Positions 5,748 to 11,511 of a stretch of DNA of 32,200 nucleotides are shown piece after piece; position 1 is the first letter of the stretch; every line of letters starts with the position of its first letter. The notes under the pieces are model-generated. The model had not been told where the DNA came from. It saw only the letters and a list, made by a program, of their open reading frames with translations, and ran no database searches. The DNA comes from a virus. Position numbers and translations under genes: made by a program. The stretch spans positions 1 through 32,200 of IMG/VR virus record IMGVR_UViG_3300030328_002601; one strand, written 5' to 3'.

Positions 5748-6015
5748 TTTTTTTATCTTTTAAATTATAATTATGAAGACCTTGAATGTATGCACATAAG
5801 TCCATTAAGGTGTCTTCTTTCATTTGATAAGCCATTCTGGACGCTTTTAAAGCAATCATACATTTAAAGAAGTCTTGTGTACTAATATCTTTATTACACA
5901 TAACTGAAGCAATTTTAGCTGCTTTTGACATTGAATCGTTAAATGGTCCATATTGTCTTTCTTTTTCCTCAGCTCCATGATTAACTATTTCGTCTGCTTT
6001 TTTTAATATACTCAT
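5737..6015 (-). CDS. DUF6378-like phage protein
   Basis: This 92-aa helical protein has an N-terminus ILKKADEIVNHGAEEKERQYGP and later FFKCMIALKASRMAYQMKEDTLMDLCAYIQGL. The ADxxv...RQYG block, followed by a conserved K-x-(S/A)R helix and (D/N)xxDxxxY helix, is the pattern of DUF6378-type phage proteins. These are often coded among nucleotide-metabolism genes and resemble all-alpha pyrophosphohydrolases. The metal-binding carboxylates are not clear enough to claim activity. The gene overlaps the GGCT-like gene by 11 bp and abuts its upstream neighbour by 1 bp. Confidence 0.6.
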   Translation of the reverse strand: MSILKKADEIVNHGAEEKERQYGPFNDSMSKAAKIASVMCNKDISTQDFFKCMIALKASRMAYQMKEDTLMDLCAYIQGLHNYNLKDKKNDK

Positions 6016-6407
6016 TATAAAAATCTTTTATTTTCTGGGTCTAACGCATACTCTGACCATAACTTACAGCCAGAAACTTTTTTATTAAACCAGCATTGTT
6101 CATACTCTTTTTTTAAATTAATGTCGCAACTAAATTCGTGCTTTCTTTCTGTTACGCTTTCAACCATATCATTTCCATCCACATGGTAACGGTCATAAAT
6201 ATATATCTCATCAATCATTTCCCATTGTTCGTTTTCTTTCATCCAATCTATAAATCGATTATATTTTTTTTTGTCTCCTATAAACATTAATTTTCCTGTG
6301 ACTGTTTCAGTATCTGAATAATAATGATTTGTTGCAGAGTCTAAAACCGCTTTAGGGGCTTCAAAGGGCTTGCTCACCGCAATTATTATTTTTTCTAATG
6401 GTTTCAT
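6015..6407 (-). CDS. Hypothetical protein, 130 aa
   Basis: The sequence opens with a beta strand (LEKIIIAVSKPF), then a Thr/Gly-rich segment VTGKLMFIGDKKKYNRF, a Trp-rich helix IDWMKENEQWEMIDEIYIYD, and a C-terminal part with two Cys (CDINLKK, CWFNKKVSGCKLW). No family is recognised. It lies in an unbroken chain of small genes in the accessory block with 1-bp overlap downstream. Context puts it between the amidotransferase and cyclotransferase genes, so a link to that pathway is possible but unproven. Confidence 0.6.
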   Translation of the reverse strand: MKPLEKIIIAVSKPFEAPKAVLDSATNHYYSDTETVTGKLMFIGDKKKYNRFIDWMKENEQWEMIDEIYIYDRYHVDGNDMVESVTERKHEFSCDINLKKEYEQCWFNKKVSGCKLWSEYALDPENKRFL

Positions 6408-6412
6408 ATATA

Positions 6413-6523
6413 CTATTTTTCTTGTTCTAATATTTCAGTTATTTCAGCTAAAGTCATTTCATCTATTTGTTCATCAGTATAAATATCTCCAGCTATTTCT
6501 TTTAATAATTTCCAGGGGTTCAT
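6413..6523 (-). CDS. Tiny acidic protein, 36 aa
   Basis: The ATG at 6523 follows the upstream stop by 1 bp, and the TAG is 5 bp before the next ATG, so the frame fills a 117-bp gap precisely. The peptide (MNPWKLLKEIAGDIYTDEQ, then a DEMTLAEITEILEQEK helix) is acidic and amphipathic. The TLAEITEIL segment looks like a small helical interaction module. No family is recognised. Confidence 0.55.
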   Translation of the reverse strand: MNPWKLLKEIAGDIYTDEQIDEMTLAEITEILEQEK

Positions 6524-6524
6524 A

Positions 6525-6773
6525 TTATAATAAATTTAATTGTTTGCATTCTAGTTTTATTTTTGATTTTCTATAGTTAGGTCTTTCCTCTTTATTATCT
6601 AAAGCTAATCCAGAAATCATATCGCCTTTATTAAGACCTTTAACAAAACCTCTTCTGCCGTTTTCGTGCCATGCAACAATTTTACCACAGCTTAATCTTA
6701 ATTTGTAGGTTAATATATTTCTTTCGAAAGGACCATCATAAGGACCAATTATGTTATGTATATTAGCCCTCAT
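6525..6773 (-). CDS. Hypothetical beta-rich protein, 82 aa
   Basis: The protein is predicted to be mostly strands: ILTYKLRLSCGKIVAWHENG, then RRGFVKGLNKGDMISGLALD, then a basic SKIKLECKQLNLL end. The Gly/charged turns and the K-G-D-M-I pattern suggest a small barrel (OB- or SH3-like), which is a weak structural guess. It overlaps the upstream gene by 11 bp. No function can be assigned. Confidence 0.55.
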   Translation of the reverse strand: MRANIHNIIGPYDGPFERNILTYKLRLSCGKIVAWHENGRRGFVKGLNKGDMISGLALDNKEERPNYRKSKIKLECKQLNLL

Positions 6774-7062
6774 GAGTCATGTATTTTGGAGTTGAACTTA
6801 TATGTCTTAAGTAACCAGATTTAATTAAACTTTTAACAAAAGCTTTATCACTGGAATCATCTAAAATTGTTCCGTCCCACATAGAAAAAAATTCTTTAGA
6901 TAACTTTCGATGTTGCTCATTTGTTTTTGGTTGGTCAAATGGAATTTGGCGCATTTGAGCCACTAAGTCTTTATAGCTTCTTGCTATAAACATCATTGGG
7001 TTTTTTGGGTCATCGTATAATTTATAAATACTTACCCAGTGTTGAGTTGCTTGTAATTTCAT
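6763..7062 (-). CDS. Hypothetical protein, 99 aa
   Basis: This is a mixed alpha/beta basic protein. Visible blocks are HWVSIYKLYDDPKNPMMFI, a helix YKDLVAQMRQIPFDQP, HRKLSKEFFSMWDGTILDD and KSLIKSGYLRHI. No catalytic motif is recognised. A TATATTTG box lies 28 bp upstream of its ATG, directly after the amidotransferase gene, so it may head a transcript running to the replication genes. Confidence 0.55.
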   Translation of the reverse strand: MKLQATQHWVSIYKLYDDPKNPMMFIARSYKDLVAQMRQIPFDQPKTNEQHRKLSKEFFSMWDGTILDDSSDKAFVKSLIKSGYLRHISSTPKYMTHEG

Positions 7063-7089
7063 AGTTTATTATTATTTAGTTTGTTGATA

Positions 7090-7097
7090 CAAATATA
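7090..7097 (-). promoter_or_regulatory. Possible Bacteroidota -7 box (TATATTTG)
   Basis: A TAnnTTTG match lies in the 36-bp gap between the amidotransferase stop and the ATG at 7062. The distance to the start (28 bp) suits a short leader. No clear TTG -33 element is visible inside the amidotransferase gene end, so the call is weak. Confidence 0.35.
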
Positions 7098-7098
7098 G

Positions 7099-7836
7099 TT
7101 AAAATAACCTTCCTTGACTTCTTGACCACCCTGAAGTTGCTAAGGGCTTTGTTTTAGGTGTGTCATATTCCCACCAATTTTTTATTTCATACTCTTGCTC
7201 TTGAATTGGTTTATATTCAATTCTACGCTTTACAATACGCTCACCATTTTCATAAATATATAAATATCCTTCATCCAGCATAAATATATTTTTACACCCA
7301 ATAACTTCTAATGGGTTTTTTAAACTTGAAAAGTATTTATTGCCATTAATATTCCCACAAAATAACGGGTTGCCTTTCCTGTATGCGTATAAGCGACTAT
7401 TGTTTTTCGTGTATAAAGTAGCTAGAGTATTATTAAATAGCCCTAAAATTTTTGGGTCATTAGTATGGTTTAATAACTGAAATATCATTTGAGAATCAAC
7501 ATCAGTTCTATCAAAACCAAATTTCTCTCCAACCTCAGCAAAATTTAAAACCACTCCATTATGGGCTCCAGTAAATTCACCATATGTAAATGGGTGTTGA
7601 TTTGCAATAGTTACCTCTCCATGAGTCTTATGTCTTGTGTGACCTATGAATAGGCGCGTTTTAAGACGTTTTAAATCTTTTTTAAGGTTAACAGTTAGAC
7701 CTAATGTTTTCTTTAGTCTAAACGTGTCGAAATAGCCACAAGAGTGTTTACCCCTAGATTCATTCATTTTCATTAAATACATTATTCGTTTTGGCTCAGT
7801 ATTTGATTTGCCATTATATCCTATTAATCCACACAT
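7099..7836 (-). CDS. Class II glutamine amidotransferase (Ntn hydrolase)
   Basis: This 245-aa protein begins MCGLIGYNG. After Met removal, Cys2 is the N-terminal nucleophile. Other class II motifs are in order: RGKHSCGYF (about 29), FIGHTRHKTHGEV with NQHPF (about 68-85), TGAHNGVVLNF (about 92) and DRTDVDSQMIF. These define the glutaminase domain that releases ammonia from glutamine, as in GlmS, PurF and AsnB, but no synthetase domain follows. The C-terminal ~70 residues are strand-rich and end in a basic tail. It must pass ammonia or a glutamyl group to a partner. The Amidoligase_2 gene 258 bp upstream is the obvious candidate. Confidence 0.88.
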   Translation of the reverse strand: MCGLIGYNGKSNTEPKRIMYLMKMNESRGKHSCGYFDTFRLKKTLGLTVNLKKDLKRLKTRLFIGHTRHKTHGEVTIANQHPFTYGEFTGAHNGVVLNFAEVGEKFGFDRTDVDSQMIFQLLNHTNDPKILGLFNNTLATLYTKNNSRLYAYRKGNPLFCGNINGNKYFSSLKNPLEVIGCKNIFMLDEGYLYIYENGERIVKRRIEYKPIQEQEYEIKNWWEYDTPKTKPLATSGWSRSQGRLF

Positions 7837-7837
7837 G

Positions 7838-8005
7838 TTATTTATTGTTTTTAAATTGATTACTAATTTTAATTGTTGTCTTTTTATCGATTTCAGCTAA
7901 ACGCTTAATTTCTTTTTTATACCAGTCAAATCTTTCTTTAGGCATTTTGTTTGTTTGAATTCTTAAATATTGAATCCATTCGTTGTAACTTAATTCTCTG
8001 TTCAT
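7838..8005 (-). CDS. Small basic protein, 55 aa
   Basis: The ATG at 8005 and TAA at 7838-7840 place this frame 1 bp before the amidotransferase gene, so it is almost certainly co-translated with it. The product (MNRELSYNEWIQYLRIQ, then a KMPKERFDWYKKEIKRL helix and a Lys-rich end) is helical and basic. No family is recognised. Its position between the amidoligase and amidotransferase genes makes it a candidate small partner of that system. Confidence 0.6.
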   Translation of the reverse strand: MNRELSYNEWIQYLRIQTNKMPKERFDWYKKEIKRLAEIDKKTTIKISNQFKNNK

Positions 8006-8042
8006 TGTTTTTGTTTTAAATTAATATTAGGTTTCTACCACC

Positions 8043-8068
8043 AAAAGCCCGACGCTTTCACGCCGAGC
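8043..8068 (-). terminator. Hairpin with GAAA tetraloop and short U tail
   Basis: On the minus strand a 9-bp stem (including G-U pairs) from GCTCGGCGT and GCGTCGGGC encloses a GAAA loop at 8056-8059 and is followed by TTTT. It begins 25 bp after the amidoligase stop and is far richer in GC than its surroundings. A terminator is the simplest reading. The GNRA loop and short U tract also suit an RNA structure that stabilises the 3' end. Confidence 0.6.
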
Positions 8069-8093
8069 AATTGATGCAAACAAAAACTAACTT

Positions 8094-8984
8094 TTAAAAT
8101 CGTCTTAAGGAAGCTCCTTTGTCAAATGACCCAGAGAATATGTTAAACCCAAAATGTAATGCTCTTGACTCAAAATGTTTCATTACTTTTCTGTTTTGCT
8201 TAACACCGAATACATCGATAAAAACGTCTTGATGATTAACTGAAGGAGCAAATTGAACAGCTTTCATTTTGAAAACTTTGTCAACTGTGTTTAAACAAAA
8301 TGCAACCCACGTAGTGATTTTTTTAGAATCAACTGTTCCAGAGTGTTGTCTGAATTCAACTGTTCTGTACCTTCTAAAAGAGTGTAAATTTATTTTATTA
8401 TATCTGTTTCCTAAAAAGTTTGCAATTGCACTGATTTGAGTAGGTAAACCTTCAGCGTCATTTTGCTTTACTAATTTGTTTAGTCTTTTTATATTAGAAG
8501 CGTTATAAGTCATAACTGGTTTGCAGTACATATTGTTGTTGCTTCGTCTGCTGTTAGGCATTACTGAATCAATTATAGATTCGTTCTTAGCATAGTATTT
8601 TACTAAGTTTGCAACTTTCTTTGCAGTAGCATCTTGAATTCCTACGTGAACATGAATTCCGCAAGACTTATTTACTTTTACTGTTGGGATAGAATCTAAA
8701 GCGTTAACTATAATATTTAATTCATTCATTCCCTCTTGACCTCTTAAAACTGGTGAAACTAATTCGTAGCCACAGCTTGAGTCAGTTACTAATTTCCAGT
8801 GGTTTCTTGTGTTGTGATTATAAGACTCGTGGTATACATTAATATAATTAGATGGGTCTCTAGTTTCATTTATTGAAGCTAAAGCCGCATTTAATTTATT
8901 ATTAATAGTGCTTAATCTGTTTGATGAAGTAAACTCGATTTCTACTCCGAAAGTTCTTGTTGATTTGTTTTTAATTGTTTTCAT
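8094..8984 (-). CDS. Amidoligase_2-family COOH-NH2 ligase
   Basis: Taking the ATG at 8984 (an upstream GTG at 9053 is also open but includes promoter-like DNA) gives 296 aa. Family motifs are TFGVEIEFTSSNR (about 9-21; the Glu pair binds metal/ATP), CGYELVSPVLRG, CGIHVHVGIQDA (HxHxG) and RTVEFRQHSGT. Amidoligase_2 proteins are glutamine-synthetase-like ligases predicted to join a carboxylate to an amine with ATP. Neighbourhoods with glutamine amidotransferase-like and Aig2/GGCT genes are known for this family, and both are present here. Substrates are unknown. It has its own upstream -7-like box and downstream hairpin, so it may form a single-gene transcript. Some annotations would call it hypothetical. 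Confidence 0.85.
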   Translation of the reverse strand: MKTIKNKSTRTFGVEIEFTSSNRLSTINNKLNAALASINETRDPSNYINVYHESYNHNTRNHWKLVTDSSCGYELVSPVLRGQEGMNELNIIVNALDSIPTVKVNKSCGIHVHVGIQDATAKKVANLVKYYAKNESIIDSVMPNSRRSNNNMYCKPVMTYNASNIKRLNKLVKQNDAEGLPTQISAIANFLGNRYNKINLHSFRRYRTVEFRQHSGTVDSKKITTWVAFCLNTVDKVFKMKAVQFAPSVNHQDVFIDVFGVKQNRKVMKHFESRALHFGFNIFSGSFDKGASLRRF

Positions 8985-9022
8985 TTTTCTAGTTTTTGTT
9001 TTTATTTGTTTGTTTGATACTG

Positions 9023-9030
9023 TAAATATA
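9023..9030 (-). promoter_or_regulatory. Possible -7 box (TATATTTA) for the amidoligase gene
   Basis: TATATTTA differs from TAnnTTTG only in the last base and lies 38 bp upstream of the ATG at 8984. T-rich DNA about 20 bp upstream could serve as a degenerate -33 region. The call is weak, but it lies in the only long non-coding gap. Confidence 0.3.
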
Positions 9031-9099
9031 GGACATTTCCTGTTAAAAAACACTATCTTTTAACAATTATTTTCAATAAAAGTGCATATTTTTTTCTTT

Positions 9100-9111
9100 C
9101 TATCTAGTAAT
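9100..9111 (-). promoter_or_regulatory. Shared 12-bp element ATTACTAGATAG, copy 1
   Basis: The minus strand reads ATTACTAGATAG followed by an A-rich run. The same 12 bases, again followed by an A-rich run, occur at 28971-28982 upstream of the portal gene. Both copies lie in non-coding leaders before -7-like boxes. It may be an operator or activator site, though distances to the boxes differ (about 69 and 54 bp). Confidence 0.35.
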
Positions 9112-9236
9112 CAAGCACTTAGGAGGATAAAAAAAACTTAAAAAAACTTAAAATTAGGGTATAAATGGGGTTATTTTGATGATTTTCTGAGCTTAAGAAA
9201 GTTAAATTTAGCTCATTTTTAGAATTTAAAAACGAA

Positions 9237-9262
9237 AAAAGACCCCGGAATGGAGGCCTTTT
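9237..9262 (-). terminator. Rho-independent terminator after the metallophosphoesterase gene
   Basis: On the minus strand AAAAGGCCTC pairs with GGGGTCTTTT (10 bp with G-U pairs) around a 6-nt loop, and two more T follow. The A/T flanks allow it to act in both directions. It lies 63 bp past the gene stop and ahead of the amidoligase promoter region. Confidence 0.7.
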
Positions 9263-9325
9263 CTCTAACAAACAACAATAAACTAGATGATTTCCGAAGT
9301 AATCAACTTGAATATTACAAAAATA

Positions 9326-10555
9326 CTAAATAACAATTTCAAATAAAGTCTTTTTGGTCTTTGTTTTCAACAAGGACTTTGCATTATATTCAGCTAGTTT
9401 TAAATTTATTGGATAACCAGTGTAACTTTCTGCATTTTGTAAATCTATACGGGTATCATATCTGCCTTCATTTGTATATATATATATATTCTGACTTGCT
9501 CTACTGCTTAAGTTTAAAGCATTATCGCTGTATGAATTTGCTCCAACAGTGCTTCCAGCTTGAGCGTAAAAATCTCCAATTAAGCAATGATGTTTATGAC
9601 CACAAATAACAAAATCAATTTTAGTTCCTTTATTAGAATATTTAGAAATCAATTTTGATGTTTGACTATCATTTAATCCTTTCATTTGATGGCCATGAAT
9701 TAATAAAATATTTTTATCTCCAATATTTACAACTACTTCTAATCCACAATCTATAAAGTTTACACCTTTTTTATTTTCATATAATAACCTCAGCATTTCG
9801 TAAATAGTGAAATCATAATTATCACTGGCAGTTATATCGGTCCATCCATTGTTTTCTTTTACACGGCTTTCGTTCCCTGTTACACAAGCGATATTCACAT
9901 GACCTATTTTATTTAAGTCTTGAATAAAATGAGAAATCAAATTAACAGATAAAAAAGTTGCCTTAGCTCTATTAGTACTCATAGACAACATTTCATCTAA
10001 ACGCCTATCTGAATTCATTAGGTCTCCAGTGATAGCTAATAATATATTTTTAACCTTATATATTTTCGCGTGCTTTTTAGCTATATCAGCAAATTTTTGT
10101 AATCTTTGAGAAGCAATTTTAAAGTCATATTTATTCCCGTCAATATTAACTAACTCGTTAAAATGAGTATCTGTTAAATGAACTATTAAAGCGGCATTTG
10201 ATTTTTCTGATTTGTATTCCTCTGTATATAAAGTTAAATTATAATCTTTCAAAAGTGACACTATCTCTTTGCTATATTCTGCAATAGCATTTTCAATTCT
10301 TGCGTGTTCTCTAAACGATTTTCTTTCAATACGATTTAAGTCTTGTTGTTTTTGTTTTTGCTTAGCTAACTTTACGCTTGACTTTAAAAGTTCTTTATCA
10401 ATATAATGGTATTTAACTAACTGCTCAATTATACGGTTGGAATCGTTTATATGAATATCTAAGTTATTTTCTGAAATTAATTTTTTAGAAATATAATCCA
10501 GCCCATAACCTTCTCGCCATAGTGATATAATTAAGTCTTTATATTTATCGTACAT
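9326..10555 (-). CDS. Metallophosphoesterase with N-terminal HTH-like region
   Basis: This 409-aa protein has the calcineurin-like metal motifs in order: HLTDTHF (about 126-132), ITGDLMNSDRR (GD), VTGNESR (GNxxx), LLIHGHQMKG (GH) and ICGHKHH (GHxH). The set is complete, so it should be an active binuclear metal phosphoesterase. The N-terminal ~55 residues (LIISLWREGYGLDYISKKLI) look like a resolvase-type helix-turn-helix, followed by a basic Gln/Lys helix, suggesting nucleic-acid targeting. It could be a DNA nuclease, nucleotide phosphodiesterase or second-messenger hydrolase. It has its own terminators on both sides and is thus transcribed separately from the lysis genes. Confidence 0.8.
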   Translation of the reverse strand: MYDKYKDLIISLWREGYGLDYISKKLISENNLDIHINDSNRIIEQLVKYHYIDKELLKSSVKLAKQKQKQQDLNRIERKSFREHARIENAIAEYSKEIVSLLKDYNLTLYTEEYKSEKSNAALIVHLTDTHFNELVNIDGNKYDFKIASQRLQKFADIAKKHAKIYKVKNILLAITGDLMNSDRRLDEMLSMSTNRAKATFLSVNLISHFIQDLNKIGHVNIACVTGNESRVKENNGWTDITASDNYDFTIYEMLRLLYENKKGVNFIDCGLEVVVNIGDKNILLIHGHQMKGLNDSQTSKLISKYSNKGTKIDFVICGHKHHCLIGDFYAQAGSTVGANSYSDNALNLSSRASQNIYIYTNEGRYDTRIDLQNAESYTGYPINLKLAEYNAKSLLKTKTKKTLFEIVI

Positions 10556-10582
10556 AAAAATAAAGGGGGCTATTACACCCCC
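10556..10582 (-). terminator. Terminator closing the tail/lysis transcript
   Basis: GGGGG and CCCCC enclose an 8-nt loop on the minus strand, followed by TTTATTTTT. It begins 6 bp after the stop of the 68-aa membrane gene, and the metallophosphoesterase ATG follows at 10555. Confidence 0.8.
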
Positions 10583-10588
10583 ATAATA

Positions 10589-10795
10589 TTATTTCTTTTT
10601 TGCTTCCTTTCCAAAATCTGCAAGACCTTGAAAACCGGCTAAAGATAAAAGTGCAATAAATAGGTTGGTTGCTGTTTGCTCGTCAACACCAAGCGCTGAC
10701 ATAATAGCTGGAACAATTACCGAACTTATTGCGTAAATAAATTTTTTAGATTTGAATATTTGTTTTACAAATAACATGCTAAACCAATTTTTCAT
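10589..10795 (-). CDS. Small membrane protein, possible holin or lysis accessory
   Basis: In this 68-aa protein the N-terminus is basic (MKNWFSMLFVKQIFKSKK). A hydrophobic stretch FIYAISSVIVPAIMSALGV (about 19-37) and a second moderately hydrophobic one NLFIALLSLAGFQGLADF (about 44-61) follow, then a Lys-rich tail. Two short membrane helices with charged ends fit a class II holin-like topology or a small lysis accessory. The position 15 bp after the M15 peptidase gene, last in the transcript, supports a lysis role. It does not match a holin family I can name. Confidence 0.55.
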   Translation of the reverse strand: MKNWFSMLFVKQIFKSKKFIYAISSVIVPAIMSALGVDEQTATNLFIALLSLAGFQGLADFGKEAKKK

Positions 10796-10810
10796 TTTAG
10801 TATATTTTAA

Positions 10811-11245
10811 TTAATAATAATGCCAGCAGACTTCTGGCGTTTTAGTGTTGTCTGTATCAACATGAATAAATGAATTTCCTATCCCAATACGGTTAAAAAA
10901 ATTACATCTAATTATAGCTGATAAAATTTTATATCTTATTTCAGAATTTGGAGTTGATATATCTGCAGCCAATCCTTTTAAATGGGCTGAATTATTTGAA
11001 GCTTTATATCCTCTCTTTTTTAAATCTTCATTATATTGTTTAGTACGATAGCCGCTATTGATTTTAAAACTAACCCCAGCTATCTCTCTACATATGTCTA
11101 ATTTTCTTACAAAGTCTAGGTCCATATTTTGTCCTGACCCAGGAGAATCAGGAGAATCAAACTCAGAAAGTTTAAAAAATTTAATCTCTCGAATTGCCTC
11201 TTGATTTCTGTCTTTCTCGTAATAGTGTTTGCTGTGTTTTTGCAT
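10811..11245 (-). CDS. Peptidase M15-family endolysin
   Basis: The protein contains FKLSEFDSPDSPGSGQNMD, the typical M15_3 opening, then INSGYRTKQYNEDLKKRGY, SAHLKGLAADIS (zinc ligands His and Asp) and IGIGNSFIHVDTD (third His). These define a zinc LD/DD-peptidase that cuts peptidoglycan stem peptides. No signal peptide is seen, so a holin is needed for release. The frame is open up to a GTG at 11302, but the ATG at 11245 (144 aa) is a better start. It overlaps the 47-aa gene in another frame. Catalytic residues are intact. Confidence 0.85.
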   Translation of the reverse strand: MQKHSKHYYEKDRNQEAIREIKFFKLSEFDSPDSPGSGQNMDLDFVRKLDICREIAGVSFKINSGYRTKQYNEDLKKRGYKASNNSAHLKGLAADISTPNSEIRYKILSAIIRCNFFNRIGIGNSFIHVDTDNTKTPEVCWHYY

Positions 11246-11324
11246 ATACTGTTTTATTAACTTTTTGAATAAGTTTTTTAATTTCTGTAGGAGTAAGCAC
11301 ACCGTTTATTTTTTTTTCTTCCAT
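11181..11324 (-). CDS. Small basic protein in the lysis cassette, 47 aa
   Basis: The ATG at 11324 lies within the last codons of the membrane-protein gene, and the TAA at 11181 lies inside the M15 peptidase gene, so three frames interlock. The product (MEEKKINGVLTPTEIKKLI, then KVNKTVYAKTQQTLLRERQ) has the regular composition of a small helical protein. A longer upstream frame to 11459 exists but is only a shadow of the membrane gene. Function is unknown; a spanin-like or regulator role cannot be shown. Confidence 0.5.
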   Translation of the reverse strand: MEEKKINGVLTPTEIKKLIQKVNKTVYAKTQQTLLRERQKSRGNSRD

Positions 11325-11482
11325 TCGCTTACTTCGTTTATTATTTTTACAATTGTATATATAATTGCAACTGAATAAGATAATATTTTTAATCCAATTT
11401 CTACGTCTGTTAAGCTCATTCCAATTGCCCCGACGTTTAGTAAAATTGTTGTTGGACAAAGTTTCCCTATTATTTCATTCAT
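11306..11482 (-). CDS. Small membrane protein, holin candidate, 58 aa
   Basis: The ATG at 11482 (a TTG three codons upstream is less likely) gives MNEIIGKLCPTTILLNVGAIGMSLTDVEIGLK (two parts), then ILSYSVAIIYTIVKIINEVSEWKKKK as the second part. The two hydrophobic stretches (about 10-23 and 31-47) are separated by a short polar turn, and the tail is Lys-rich, matching a small holin. It lies directly after the tail-fibre gene and before the endolysin, the standard place for a holin. Family membership is not certain. Confidence 0.6.
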   Translation of the reverse strand: MNEIIGKLCPTTILLNVGAIGMSLTDVEIGLKILSYSVAIIYTIVKIINEVSEWKKKK

Positions 11483-11511
11483 TGTTTTCAATTTATTAAA
11501 TTTTTTTCACT

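Larger units (their letters stand above)
8985..9325. other. Non-coding gap between metallophosphoesterase and amidoligase genes
   Basis: This is the largest gene-free stretch in the window. In transcription order it holds the terminator of the metallophosphoesterase gene (9237-9262), a GAGCT...AGCTC dyad near 9190-9215, two copies of AAAAAAACTTA (about 9133-9153), the 12-bp element shared with the portal leader (9100-9111) and a -7-like box (9023-9030). It therefore looks like a terminator followed by a regulated promoter for the amidoligase gene. No ORF with credible composition was found. Confidence 0.6.

Noticed and set aside
8985-9053. GTG start extending the amidoligase by 23 residues
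   Set aside because: The extension covers a promoter-like box and ends in a weak Lys/Thr string; family proteins start close to the VEIE motif.
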